This document shows positions 11,462 through 19,794 of a stretch of DNA of 64,000 nt, piece after piece; the first letter of the stretch is position 1, and every line of letters starts with the position of its first letter. Position numbers and translations under genes: made by a program. Source of the stretch: Mycobacteriaceae bacterium (GTDB lineage Bacteria; Actinomycetota; Actinomycetes; Mycobacteriales; Mycobacteriaceae); the NCBI GenBank assembly GCA_019245755.1, contig JAFARC010000066.1, positions 245,090 to 309,089 on the forward strand. The letters are read 5' to 3'. The notes under the pieces were generated by a model. It saw only the letters and a list, made by a program, of their open reading frames with translations. It ran no database searches and was not told the DNA's origin.

Positions 11462-11932
11462 TCAGCGCAGCAGCGCGACGCACAGCGCGACGATCGCCAA
11501 GCCCTGCAGAACGGCTCTGGCGGTGATGACGCGATCCCAGTCGGTCTGCAACGTACGCGCATCAGCCGGGACTTCGCCGGCCTTGGCCGCTGTGGTGAGC
11601 CGTCGGTTGATCGGTGCACTGACCCCCACGTAGATGGCGAGCCACGTCGACAGCAGCCCAACGGCGGCGGCGGCGGCGCTGGCCGCGCTCCAGCGACCGG
11701 CCCAGCCGGCCAGCGCGGCGCTCAGTGCCGCCGCGACGAGGCTGAGCGCACCCGGTATCGGCATCCGCCGGTCGCCGTAGCGATGCACGTTGCCCATCAC
11801 CGCGACCAGCGCTCGATCATCGACCCGGGCCAGGGCGGGTCGCTGCACGACCGCGCAAAACACATCGGTGCCGTAGATGACCGCTGCGCCCAGCACCGCC
11901 ACCAAGGCCGCGAACCGTGCGAGTTCGATCAC
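11462..11932 (-). CDS. DUF1772 (anthrone oxygenase-like) membrane protein
   Basis: A 156-residue protein with four hydrophobic segments and the DUF1772 pattern: an N-terminal membrane helix with GTDVFCAVVQRPAL, then a central YGDRRMPIPG loop, and near the C-terminus the conserved SAPINRRL and DWDRVITARAVLQ stretches. The family is named after fungal anthrone oxygenases, but bacterial members have no proven activity. It is divergent from a TetR gene, and the intergenic region holds an excellent palindrome (11992-12006), so it is probably the repressor's direct target. An efflux, detoxification or quinone-related role would be speculation. Confidence 0.75.
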   Translation of the reverse strand: MIELARFAALVAVLGAAVIYGTDVFCAVVQRPALARVDDRALVAVMGNVHRYGDRRMPIPGALSLVAAALSAALAGWAGRWSAASAAAAAVGLLSTWLAIYVGVSAPINRRLTTAAKAGEVPADARTLQTDWDRVITARAVLQGLAIVALCVALLR

Positions 11933-11991
11933 GCGGCACTCCCGGAGCAGGTTCGCGGCGCGTCGGTCATCAGCACTCCCTTCGGTCGGGT

Positions 11992-12006
11992 GTTAGCAAT
12001 GCTAAC
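11992..12006. promoter_or_regulatory. probable TetR operator O1
   Basis: GTTAGCAATGCTAAC is a perfect palindrome with 7-bp arms around a central A. It lies 60 bases upstream of the DUF1772 start, in the divergent region shared with the TetR gene. This is the architecture expected for an autoregulated TetR repressor. Confidence 0.65.
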
Positions 12007-12043
12007 CCCCTGCCACGCCGACGTCAATAGCGGCGCTCGTATT

Positions 12044-12058
12044 TATAGCAGCGCTACC
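12044..12058. promoter_or_regulatory. probable second TetR operator O2
   Basis: TATAGCAGCGCTACC keeps the TAGCA and GCTA half-site cores of O1 with the same spacing (10 of 15 bases identical) and lies 7 bases before the TetR start codon, where binding would block its transcription or initiation. Confidence 0.45.
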
Positions 12059-12065
12059 ATAGGTC

Positions 12066-12692
12066 ATGGCCATAGAGCAGCGTCGCGCCCGCGACCGCGC
12101 CGCCCGGCGCCAGCTGATCCTCACCACCGCCCGAAAAATCGCCGAAGCCGAGGGCTGGGACGCCGTGACCACGCGGAGGCTGTCCACCGAGATCGAGTAC
12201 AGCCAACCCGTGCTGTACAAACACTTCGCCGGCATGGACGCGATCGCCGAGGCCGTCGCGATCGAGGGATTCGGCCAACTCGCTGATGCGTTGTCCAGCG
12301 CCCGCACCGCCACCACGTCGCCCCAGCATGCGCTGCGAGGTATTGCGCACGCGTACGTCGACTTCGCCCGCGACAACCCGGCCCTCTACGACGCGATGTT
12401 CACCCGAACCACGACGCTGCATTTCGCTGCCGAGGACACACCACCCCAGCTGACGCGGGCGTTCGGCGAGCTGCGCGCGACGGTTGCGGCGATCGTGGCC
12501 GAGTCGGAAGTGGACACGCTCACCGAAGTCGTCTGGGCAGCGCTGCATGGTCTTGCCACGCTGGGACGGAACGGCCGGCTGCGTCCGGACTGCGAAGTGC
12601 AGCGCATCGAACTGCTGGCCGGCCTGTTCGGCGGCGAACCGGCAACCGACTGTGAGTCGGGTCACATCCGCGCCGGCGACCGTCACGTCTGA
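12066..12692 (+). CDS. TetR/AcrR family transcriptional regulator
   Basis: A 208-residue regulator. The N-terminal helix-turn-helix is typical: RRQLILTTARKIAEAEGWDA then TTRRLSTEIEYSQPVLYKHF, where the recognition helix ends in the family Y-K-H-F. The C-terminal half is a TetR ligand-binding domain of the TetR_C_33/WHG type (IAHAYVDFARDNPALYDAMF). It is divergent from the DUF1772 membrane protein gene, and two related TAGCA-GCTA dyads lie between them, so it most likely represses both. The ligand is unknown. The flavoprotein-sigma factor pair begins 50 bases downstream on the same strand and may be partly read through. Confidence 0.85.
   Translation: MAIEQRRARDRAARRQLILTTARKIAEAEGWDAVTTRRLSTEIEYSQPVLYKHFAGMDAIAEAVAIEGFGQLADALSSARTATTSPQHALRGIAHAYVDFARDNPALYDAMFTRTTTLHFAAEDTPPQLTRAFGELRATVAAIVAESEVDTLTEVVWAALHGLATLGRNGRLRPDCEVQRIELLAGLFGGEPATDCESGHIRAGDRHV
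12660..12684 (+). promoter_or_regulatory. possible ECF41-type promoter
   Basis: GGTCACA at 12660-12666 and CGTC at 12681-12684 resemble the -35 (TGTCACA) and -10 (CGTC) elements described for ECF41 sigma factors, with a 14-base spacer. It would start transcription about 50 bases before the flavoprotein gene that is coupled to the ECF41-like sigma factor, implying autoregulation. The spacing should be compared with characterised promoters. Confidence 0.35.
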
Positions 12693-12741
12693 TGGCACAC
12701 CGGTGTCTTGAGGGCGAAGCGACATCGGGACAGGAGCAGAC

Positions 12742-13920
12742 ATGATGAACCGGACACAGGGCACCAACGTCGTCGTGGTCATCGGCGGCGGTTACGCCGG
12801 CACGCTGGCGGCCAATCATTTGCAGACCCGCTACGACGTCGACGTGACGCTGGTCAACCCGCGCGCCGCGTTCGTCGAGCGTATTCGGCTGCACCAGATG
12901 GTCGCCGAAACCGGCTCCGCCACCGTGGACTACCAGAAGCTGCTCAACCCGCGGATCCGGCTCGTCGTCGACACCGCCACCCAGATCGACGCCTGTGGAC
13001 GCCGAGTGCGGCTGGCGTCCGGCCCTCAGCTGCGCTACGACTATTTGATCTACGCGGTGGGCAGCACCGCCGCCGCCGATGCGGTGCCTGGCGCCGCCGA
13101 GTACGCCTGCCGCATTGCAGAATTCGAACATGCCGCCCGGCTGCACAACCGCCTCGCCGACCTGCGCCCCGACGCCCCGATCTGCGTTGTGGGCGGCGGG
13201 CTGACCGGCATCGAGACGGCTGCTGAGCTTGCCCAGCAGCGCCACTCCGTGACACTGGTGTGTGATGGCCGGTTGGGCCCGTCGCTGAGCGAGCCCGGCC
13301 GCCGGTCGGTGGCTCGGCAGTTGGCGCGGCTCGGCGTCCACGTGCGTGAAGGCAGCGCGGTCGCCCAGGTGCGTGAGTTCGGCGTGCTGCTCGATGACGG
13401 ACGAGAGCTGCCCAGCGCGGTGACGGTCTGGGCCGCCGGGTTCGGCGTTCCGGATCTGGCGGCGCGCAGCGGTCTGAGCACCGACCCCATCGGCCGGCTG
13501 CTCACCGACGAGACGCTCACCAGCATCGACGACGAGCGGATTGTCGCCGCCGGTGACGCGGCGGCGCCATCGGATCAGCCGCTGCGGATGAGCTGTCAGG
13601 CGGCGATGCCACTTGGCGCGCAGGCCGCCAACACGGTGCTCAGCCGCATCGCCGGCGCAACGCCCGCCGTCGTCAACCAAGCCTTTGTCGGACAGTGCGT
13701 CAGCCTCGGCCGGTCGTTGGGCATCCTTCAGGTCCAGCACACCGATGACACTGCGCGACGGCTTTACATCGGTGGCCGGCTCGCCGCCGTGATCAAAGAG
13801 CAGGTTTGTCGGGCCACGGTGTTCTACCTTGCCCGCGAGGGCCGCAAGCCTGGCTCGTATTTCTGGCTGCGCGGCGGCCAGCGGCGCACAGCGGCGCCGC
13901 TGGCGGTGGCGGCGTCATGA
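12742..13920 (+). CDS. NDH-2-like FAD-dependent pyridine nucleotide-disulfide oxidoreductase
   Basis: A 392-residue flavoprotein. The FAD-binding dinucleotide motif is VVVIGGGYAGTLAA at the N-terminus, the second Rossmann motif is CVVGGGLTGIETAAE near residue 150, and the second FAD motif ends in VAAGDAAAP near residue 270. It resembles the type II NADH dehydrogenase/apoptosis-inducing-factor-like family, but lacks a clear C-terminal membrane anchor and redox-active CxxC. A GGAG ribosome site precedes the ATG. Its last codons overlap the start of an ECF41-type sigma factor (ATGA), so the two are co-translated. Oxidoreductases are one of the standard neighbours of ECF41 sigma factors. Confidence 0.82.
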   Translation: MMNRTQGTNVVVVIGGGYAGTLAANHLQTRYDVDVTLVNPRAAFVERIRLHQMVAETGSATVDYQKLLNPRIRLVVDTATQIDACGRRVRLASGPQLRYDYLIYAVGSTAAADAVPGAAEYACRIAEFEHAARLHNRLADLRPDAPICVVGGGLTGIETAAELAQQRHSVTLVCDGRLGPSLSEPGRRSVARQLARLGVHVREGSAVAQVREFGVLLDDGRELPSAVTVWAAGFGVPDLAARSGLSTDPIGRLLTDETLTSIDDERIVAAGDAAAPSDQPLRMSCQAAMPLGAQAANTVLSRIAGATPAVVNQAFVGQCVSLGRSLGILQVQHTDDTARRLYIGGRLAAVIKEQVCRATVFYLAREGRKPGSYFWLRGGQRRTAAPLAVAAS

Positions 13921-14807
13921 CCGACGAACACGCCGAACGGTTCACTCATCTGCGGCCGCTGCTGTTTACGATCGTCTACGAAATCCTCGGCTCGGCAACC
14001 GAATCCGACGACGTGTTGCAGGACAGCTACCTGCGATGGGCACAGGTGGACCCGACCACCGTGCGGGACACGAAATCCTATTTGGCGCAGCTGGTTACCC
14101 GCCAGGCGCTCAACGCACTGCGGGCCGGCGCTCGTCGTCGTGAACAATACGTCGGTCCCTGGCTTCCCGAGCCGCTGCTGCTGGATGAACGGGACCCGTC
14201 GGCGGACGTGGTGCTGGCCGAATCCGTATCGATTGCCATGCTGGTGGTCCTGGAGACGCTCGGTCCCGACGAGCGCGCGGTGTTCGTGTTACGTGAGGTG
14301 TTCGGTTTCGGCTACCAGGAGATCGGTGCCGCCGTAGGCAGGTCCGCGGCGGCCGTGCGGCAGATGGCGCACCGCGCACGCGAGCACGTTCAGGCGCGTC
14401 GGAAACGGTTTGAGCCGGTGGACCCACAGGTCGGCGCGCAGATCACCGCGCAATTCCTCGCGACCGCTGCCAACGGCGACGTGGAGGCGTTGGTGTCGAT
14501 GCTCGCGCCCGACGCCGTGTGGATCGCCGACGGCGGCGGAAAAGTCAGCACTGCCCGCCGGCCGGTGATCGGCGCACGGAAGGTGGCAGCCGCAGTGGTC
14601 GGCCTGGGCCGCAAAGGCGTTCCGGACATGCGCATCGATCTGGCCACCTACAACGGAGCCCCGGCGGCCGTCGTCTACAGCGGGCAGAACGTCGACCTGG
14701 TGATCACCGCGGACATCACCGACGGCCTGATCTCGGCACTGTACGCGATCCGCAATCCGGAGAAGCTGGCCACGGTCGCGATCCCTAGGGAGATCTCCCG
14801 CCGTTGA
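13917..14807 (+). CDS. ECF41-type sigma factor with C-terminal SnoaL-like domain
   Basis: A 296-residue extracytoplasmic-function sigma factor. Region 2 (LRPLLFTIVYEILGSATESDD) and region 4 (LGPDERAVFVLREVFGFGY) are clear, and about 110 extra residues form a SnoaL/NTF2-like domain. Three ECF41 hallmarks are visible: WLPEPL in the linker between regions 2 and 4, DGGGK in the C-terminal domain, and NPEKL near the end, corresponding to the NPDKL motif. In ECF41 factors this C-terminal extension replaces an anti-sigma factor and controls activity. The ATG overlaps the stop of the flavoprotein gene, which fits the conserved pairing of ECF41 with carboxymuconolactone decarboxylase, oxidoreductase or epimerase genes. 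It is related to mycobacterial SigI/SigJ. Confidence 0.85.
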   Translation: MTDEHAERFTHLRPLLFTIVYEILGSATESDDVLQDSYLRWAQVDPTTVRDTKSYLAQLVTRQALNALRAGARRREQYVGPWLPEPLLLDERDPSADVVLAESVSIAMLVVLETLGPDERAVFVLREVFGFGYQEIGAAVGRSAAAVRQMAHRAREHVQARRKRFEPVDPQVGAQITAQFLATAANGDVEALVSMLAPDAVWIADGGGKVSTARRPVIGARKVAAAVVGLGRKGVPDMRIDLATYNGAPAAVVYSGQNVDLVITADITDGLISALYAIRNPEKLATVAIPREISRR

Positions 14808-14829
14808 CGGCATCTGCAACCCTGGGTCG

Positions 14830-16116
14830 GTGCGCATCGATCGGCTCGGCGCCCTGGGCGAGGCCCCGGCGGTGTTGCTGGCCCTCGCCGACGGCGCATC
14901 GCGCATGGGCCTGCCGCCGCCCGCGGCCCTGATCGGCGACTGGTTCGGTTCGCGTGCGGTGATCGCGCCGTCTGTGACCGCATCACCGGTCGACCCACGG
15001 CGGGTGTTCGCTGCGGCGCCCGTACACGGCGCCGGCGTCGGCGGCGGCTGGATCGGCTACCTGTCGTATCCGGACGCGGGCGCCGACGGGCGACCGGCCC
15101 GGATCCCGGACGCCGCCGGGGGCTGGGCCAGCTGCGTGCTGCGGCAGGATCACGACGGGACCTGGTGGTATGAAAGTCTTTCCGGCGATCCGGTGCCCGG
15201 GTGGGTTTCTCGCTCAGTCCTGTCGCCGCGGCGGCGGCCGTGGTGCCACATCGCCTGGGACGACCCCGATCGCGACGGTCACCGCGCCGGCGTAGTTGCG
15301 TGTCTGGACGCGATCGCCGCGGGCGAGGTTTACCAGGCCTGTGTCTGCACACAGTTCTCCGGGCGGGTGGCGGGCTCGCCCGTCGACTTCTTTGCCGAGG
15401 CGGTGGCCCGGACGGCGCCGGCGCGGGCCGCGTTCGTCGCCGGGTCGTGGGGCGCGGTGGCGTCGCTGTCGCCCGAGCTGTTCCTGCGGCGCGTCGGCGC
15501 CATGGTGACGTCCAGCCCGATCAAGGGCACCCTGCCGAGGAACGCGCGGCCCTCGGAGCTTCGGAATTCGGCCAAGGACGTCGCCGAGAACATCATGATC
15601 GTCGACCTGGTCCGCAACGACCTGGGCCGCGTCGCGGTCACCGGCACGGTGGGCGTGCCCGAACTGCTGGCCGTCCGGCCGGCGCCGGGCGTGTGGCATC
15701 TCGTGTCGACGGTCTGCGCTCACGTGCCCGCCGACCTGCCGATCACCGCACTGCTGGACGCGGCGTTCCCGCCGGCGTCGGTGACCGGTACGCCCAAAAC
15801 CCGTGCCCGCCAACTTCTTTGCCAGTGGGAGCCGCGTCGGCGCGGCATCTTCTGCGGCACGGTGGGTTTGGCTTCGCCGGCCGCGGGCACCGAGCTCAAC
15901 GTCGCGATCCGCACGGTGGAGTTCGATGCGGGAGACACCGCGATACTCGGTGTGGGCGGCGGGATCACCGCCGACTCCGATCCCGAAAACGAATGGCAGG
16001 AATGCCTGCACAAGGCCGCCCCGTTCGTCGCGCCGACGGTTGGCGAGAACCCGACGGCGGCTACCGCGGTTCGGGGCTCGCCGGCCAAACTCATTGACAG
16101 CGGGCCGGGCAGCTGA
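14830..16116 (+). CDS. pabB: aminodeoxychorismate synthase component I
   Basis: PabB converts chorismate to 4-amino-4-deoxychorismate for folate synthesis, with ammonia supplied by a PabA-type amidotransferase. The 428-residue protein carries the chorismate-binding fold motifs GEVYQACVC (about residue 165), SSPIKGTLPR (about 228), ENIMIVDLVRNDLGR (about 253) and PPASVTGTPK (about 318). The Lys of PIKGT separates aminodeoxychorismate synthase from anthranilate synthase, which has PIAGT. The start is a GTG 20 bases after the sigma factor gene. It converges on rsmI with 4 bases between stops. M. tuberculosis pabB (Rv1005c) lies in the same place relative to metG and rsmI. Confidence 0.9.
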   Translation: MRIDRLGALGEAPAVLLALADGASRMGLPPPAALIGDWFGSRAVIAPSVTASPVDPRRVFAAAPVHGAGVGGGWIGYLSYPDAGADGRPARIPDAAGGWASCVLRQDHDGTWWYESLSGDPVPGWVSRSVLSPRRRPWCHIAWDDPDRDGHRAGVVACLDAIAAGEVYQACVCTQFSGRVAGSPVDFFAEAVARTAPARAAFVAGSWGAVASLSPELFLRRVGAMVTSSPIKGTLPRNARPSELRNSAKDVAENIMIVDLVRNDLGRVAVTGTVGVPELLAVRPAPGVWHLVSTVCAHVPADLPITALLDAAFPPASVTGTPKTRARQLLCQWEPRRRGIFCGTVGLASPAAGTELNVAIRTVEFDAGDTAILGVGGGITADSDPENEWQECLHKAAPFVAPTVGENPTAATAVRGSPAKLIDSGPGS

Positions 16117-16120
16117 CGCG

Positions 16121-16957
16121 TCAAGCGCGTGCCCGCAGGACCGCGTCGTAGAGTTCACGCCGCGACGGCGCGCCGGGATGCGCACCGATCACCTCCGCGC
16201 ACGCGTCCTTCACCCGCATGCCCGCGTCCACCAGCGCGTTCACTTCGGCGATCAGCGATGGCACGTCGGCGTGCGGTTGCGCGCCCGCCACGACGACGGT
16301 GATCTCACCGAGCACACCGCCGGCGGCCCATTCGGCGAGCTCGGCCAGCGATCCGCGCACGACCTCTTCGTGCACCTTGGTCAGCTCGCGGCAGACAACC
16401 GCCCGCCGGGATCCGCCAAGCTGATCGGCGGCGTCCCGCAGGCAGGCCGGCAGGCGGCGGGGCGACTCGAAGAACACGATGGTGCGCGGCTCGGCGGCCA
16501 GCGACGCCAGCCACGCCACCCGCGCCGAGTGCTTGCGGGGGGTGAATCCCTCGAAGCAGAACCGGTCGGCCGGCAAGCCCGAAACGACCAGCGCGGTGGT
16601 CACCGCCGACGGGCCGGGCAGGCAGCTGACCGCCACCCCGTCCGCCACGCAGCTCGTCACCAGCCGGTAGCCCGGGTCGTTGATCAGCGGCATCCCGGCG
16701 TCGGTGACCACCAGAACGGTCGAGCCGGACTTGAGCTCGGCGAGCAGCGAAGGGGTCCGCGTCACCTCGTTCTGATCGAACAGGCTGACCACCCTGCCGC
16801 CGATGCGCACACCGAGGGCATGGGCCAGCGTCCGGACCCGGCGGGTGTCTTCGGCGGCAACGATGTCCGCCGAACCCAGCGCGGCGATGAGCCGCGCGGA
16901 CGCGTCCGACGGCTGCCCCAGCGGTGTGGCCGCCAGCAGCAATCGACCACCGCCCAT
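16121..16957 (-). CDS. rsmI: 16S rRNA (cytidine1402-2'-O)-methyltransferase
   Basis: RsmI methylates the 2'-O of C1402 in the decoding centre of 16S rRNA. The 278-residue protein starts at MGGGRLLLAATPLGQPSDAS and shows the family blocks VAAEDTRRVRTLA, VLVVTDAGMPLINDPG, CLPGPSAVTTALVVSG, CFEGFTPRK, FFESPRRL, CRELTKVHEEVVRG and GEITVVVAG. A longer in-frame start 54 bases upstream exists, but the chosen ATG matches the N-terminus of Rv1003. The gene is divergent from pmt with a 24-base gap. Confidence 0.93.
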   Translation of the reverse strand: MGGGRLLLAATPLGQPSDASARLIAALGSADIVAAEDTRRVRTLAHALGVRIGGRVVSLFDQNEVTRTPSLLAELKSGSTVLVVTDAGMPLINDPGYRLVTSCVADGVAVSCLPGPSAVTTALVVSGLPADRFCFEGFTPRKHSARVAWLASLAAEPRTIVFFESPRRLPACLRDAADQLGGSRRAVVCRELTKVHEEVVRGSLAELAEWAAGGVLGEITVVVAGAQPHADVPSLIAEVNALVDAGMRVKDACAEVIGAHPGAPSRRELYDAVLRARA

Positions 16958-16981
16958 GAACGACAGCCTACGATCGCCGAT

Positions 16982-18526
16982 GTGACTGTCACCGCCGCCG
17001 AAACTCGCCACGGCGCGCGCCCTGTTCCGGTGATCAGCCCCGGCCCGCTGGTCCCGGTGGCCGACTTCGGACCCACCGACCGCCTGCAGGGCTGGGCGAC
17101 GACGGCGGTCATTACCGCGCTGGCGGCGGTGACGCGGTTCATCAGCCTGTCACAGCCGACAGACGGCGGCACGCCCATCTTCGACGAGAAGCACTACGCT
17201 CCGCAGGCCTGGCAGCTGCTGCACAACGGGGGCGTGGAGGACAACCCGGGGTTCGGCCTGGTCGTGCACCCGCCGGTCGGCAAGTTCCTGATCGCGATCG
17301 GCGAATGGCTGTTCGGCTACAACGGGCTGGGCTGGCGATTCAGCGGCGCCGTCTGCGGCGTCATCCTGGTCGCGCTGGTGGTGCGGATCACCCGCCGCAT
17401 CAGCCGGTCGACGCTGGTCGGTGGTATAGCCGGCCTGCTGCTGATCTGCGACGGGGTCAGTTTCGTGTCGGCCCGCACCGCGCTGCTCGATGGCTACCTG
17501 GCGTTCTTCGTGGTGGCGGCGTTCGGGGCGCTGATCGTCGACCGGGACGACGTGCGACAGCGGATGCATATCGCGTGGCTCGATGGACGGATCGCCGACA
17601 CGCCGTGGGGACCGAGGCTGGGGGTGCGGTGGTGGCGGTTCGGCGCGGGCGTGCTGCTGGGATTAGCCTTCGCGACCAAGTGGTCGGGACTGTATTACAT
17701 GCTGTTTTTCGGGGTGTTGTCGCTCGCATTCGACGTGGCGGCGCGCCGCCAGTATCGGGTGCCGCGGCCGTGGTTGGGGGTACTGCGCCGCGACCTGGGG
17801 CCCACCGTGTACACGACGGTGCTCATCCCGTTTGGGGTGTACTTGGCGTCGTACGCGCCGTGGTTCGCGTCCGAGACGGCGGTGGACCGCTACGAGGTCG
17901 GGCGGTCGATCGGGGCGTCAGGGCCGCTGCCGGACGCAATCCGCTCGCTCTGGCACTACACGTACGGGGTGTATAAGTTCCATTCCGGGTTGACCAACGC
18001 CGCCGGCAATCACCACCCGTGGGAGTCCAAGCCGTGGACATGGCCGATGTCGCTGCGACCGGTGCTTTATGCGATTGATCAGCAGAACGTTCCCGGTTGC
18101 GGGCCGCAGTCCTGTATCAAGGCCGTGATGTTCGTTGGCACGCCGGCGATGTGGTGGGTGGCGGTGCCGGTGCTGTTCTTTGCGGCGTGGCGGACATTGG
18201 TTCACCGCGACTGGCGTTTCGCCGCAGTGCTTGTCGGATACTGTGCGGGCTGGCTGCCCTGGTTCTCCGACATCGACCGCCAGATGTACTTCTTTTACGC
18301 CGCGACGATGGCGCCGTTTTTGGTGATGGCGATCGCGTTGATATGTGGGGATGTTTTGTATCAGCCGAACCAGTCCCCGGAGCGACGAACGCTGGGCCTG
18401 CTGGCGGTCAGCTTCTACGTCGCCCTGGTGGTCGCCAACTTCGCCTGGCTGTATCCGATTCTCGCCGGCATCCCGATATCGAATGCGACCTGGAACATGG
18501 AGATCTGGTTACCCAGCTGGCGCTGA
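16982..18526 (+). CDS. pmt: polyprenol-phosphate-mannose: protein O-mannosyltransferase
   Basis: Pmt transfers mannose from polyprenyl-phosphomannose to Ser/Thr of secreted proteins on the outer face of the plasma membrane (orthologue of Rv1002c). The 514-residue GT39 protein has about ten membrane segments. The acidic catalytic pair lies in the first extracytoplasmic loop (GTPIFDEKHYAP), and the conserved HPPVGK, KWSGLY, HPWESKPW and AGWLPWFSDIDRQMY motifs follow. The GTG start at 16982 was chosen because the upstream extension is the antisense of rsmI; the predicted N-terminus VTVTAAETRHG is followed by the family-conserved VISPGPLVPVADFGP. It ends 14 bases before the convergent arcA. Confidence 0.95.
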   Translation: MTVTAAETRHGARPVPVISPGPLVPVADFGPTDRLQGWATTAVITALAAVTRFISLSQPTDGGTPIFDEKHYAPQAWQLLHNGGVEDNPGFGLVVHPPVGKFLIAIGEWLFGYNGLGWRFSGAVCGVILVALVVRITRRISRSTLVGGIAGLLLICDGVSFVSARTALLDGYLAFFVVAAFGALIVDRDDVRQRMHIAWLDGRIADTPWGPRLGVRWWRFGAGVLLGLAFATKWSGLYYMLFFGVLSLAFDVAARRQYRVPRPWLGVLRRDLGPTVYTTVLIPFGVYLASYAPWFASETAVDRYEVGRSIGASGPLPDAIRSLWHYTYGVYKFHSGLTNAAGNHHPWESKPWTWPMSLRPVLYAIDQQNVPGCGPQSCIKAVMFVGTPAMWWVAVPVLFFAAWRTLVHRDWRFAAVLVGYCAGWLPWFSDIDRQMYFFYAATMAPFLVMAIALICGDVLYQPNQSPERRTLGLLAVSFYVALVVANFAWLYPILAGIPISNATWNMEIWLPSWR

Positions 18527-18540
18527 GCGGCGTACACCGG

Positions 18541-19749
18541 TTAGAGCAGGTCGCGGGCCGCCGGACAGGACATGCAGCGCGGACCACCTCGGCCGGTGCC
18601 CAGTTCCGACGCCGCGATGGGCAGCACCTCGATACCGAAATCCTGCAGCCGCGAATTGGTTTCGACGTTACGTTCGTAAGCGACGACGACCCCCGGGGCC
18701 AGTGCCAGCGTGTTGTTGCCGTCGTCCCATTGTTCACGCTCGGCGGTCACCGGGTCGAGGCCGGTGTCGATCACCCGCAGCTTGGAAATCCCCATCGCGT
18801 TGGCGGCAGCCTCGACGAACGGCGCCGCGTCGTCGATCCTCACGCCGCCTGCTGTGCGCGTGATCGTGACGGCCGACAGCGTGTCGACCACGTTGGGGTA
18901 CATCAGCACCGCGTCGGTGTCCACCATTGTGCACACCGTGTCGAGATGCATCTGCGCCCGCTCCTGAGCGATCGGCACTGCCAGCACGGTATGCGCAAGG
19001 TCGTCGTCGAACAGGCTGCGCGCCAAGGCTTCGGCCCCCGCGGGCGTGGTGCGCTCCCCCACCCCGACGGCGACCACGCCCGGCGCCAGCAGCAGCACGT
19101 CACCGCCTTCCACCGGTGCGGTGTGCGACTCGTAGGCGCGCCGGACACCCAGGAATCGCGGATGGTGCGCGTAGATGATGTCTGTCAGAGAAGCTTCCCG
19201 GGCACGGGCCGGCAAGGCCAGCGAGGTGATCGCCACCCGAGGGCCGATCCAGAACGACGAATCGCGGGTGAACAGCAGATTCGGCAGCGGATCGATCACG
19301 AAGTCGGCGCCATGATGCATCCGCCGCACCAACGAAAGTTCGGCGGACTTGCTGAACGGCAGCTCGGTGAACGTCATGCCGGCCATCAACACGTGGGCGA
19401 GCACGTCCGGCGCCAGGCCGCGCAGGTACTCAGAAAGTTCCTGCGCCAACGGGTGTCCCAGCCGGCGCGCGTCCACTGCGGCGCCGATGCCTTGCATTCG
19501 GGCGGCCCCGCTGTCCAGCGCCTCGGTGAGCAGGTCGGCCAGCAGCATCACCTCGACGCCGCGCGAACGAAGCAGGTCGGCGAATGCGTCGTGTTCCTCC
19601 TGCGCCCGCGTCACCCAGGGCAGTCCGTCGAATAGCAGCTTGTCGCTGTTGCGGGGCGTGAGCCGTTGCAGCTCGGGTCCGGGACGGTGCAGGATCACCG
19701 CCCGAAGCGTGCCGACCTCGGAATTCGAGCCAAGAACGATCTCGCTCAC
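18541..19749 (-). CDS. arcA: arginine deiminase
   Basis: ArcA hydrolyses arginine to citrulline and ammonia. From the GTG at 19749 the protein has 402 residues, identical in length to M. tuberculosis Rv1001. The guanidino-modifying enzyme motifs are present: [30 protein letters not shown] and the catalytic Cys in [11 protein letters not shown] (about residue 392). No arcB, arcC or arcD gene is next to it, so a complete arginine deiminase ATP-generating pathway is not encoded here. A GTG 9 bases upstream is an alternative start. The 18-bp SoxR box at 19776-19793 lies 26 bases upstream, so redox control of arcA through the divergent soxR gene is plausible. Confidence 0.93.
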   Translation of the reverse strand: MSEIVLGSNSEVGTLRAVILHRPGPELQRLTPRNSDKLLFDGLPWVTRAQEEHDAFADLLRSRGVEVMLLADLLTEALDSGAARMQGIGAAVDARRLGHPLAQELSEYLRGLAPDVLAHVLMAGMTFTELPFSKSAELSLVRRMHHGADFVIDPLPNLLFTRDSSFWIGPRVAITSLALPARAREASLTDIIYAHHPRFLGVRRAYESHTAPVEGGDVLLLAPGVVAVGVGERTTPAGAEALARSLFDDDLAHTVLAVPIAQERAQMHLDTVCTMVDTDAVLMYPNVVDTLSAVTITRTAGGVRIDDAAPFVEAAANAMGISKLRVIDTGLDPVTAEREQWDDGNNTLALAPGVVVAYERNVETNSRLQDFGIEVLPIAASELGTGRGGPRCMSCPAARDLL

Positions 19750-19775
19750 ACCGTGCACGGTATCGCGAAACCCGA

Positions 19776-19793
19776 CCTCAACTATGGTTGAGG
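19776..19793. promoter_or_regulatory. SoxR box in the arcA-soxR divergent region
   Basis: CCTCAACTATGGTTGAGG is an 18-bp inverted repeat with 7-bp arms. Its outer CCTCAA...TTGAGG and total length match the E. coli soxS operator (CCTCAAGTTAACTTGAGG). It ends one base before the soxR GTG and lies 26 bases from the arcA start. No good -10 element is visible 19 bases from a -35 on either strand, so which gene is activated is uncertain. Confidence 0.8.
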
Positions 19794-19794
19794 T

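Noticed and set aside
15803..18526. A 907-codon plus-strand frame over pabB, rsmI and pmt
   Set aside because: Only the part from 16982 is Pmt. The upstream part reads out of frame through pabB and antisense to rsmI.
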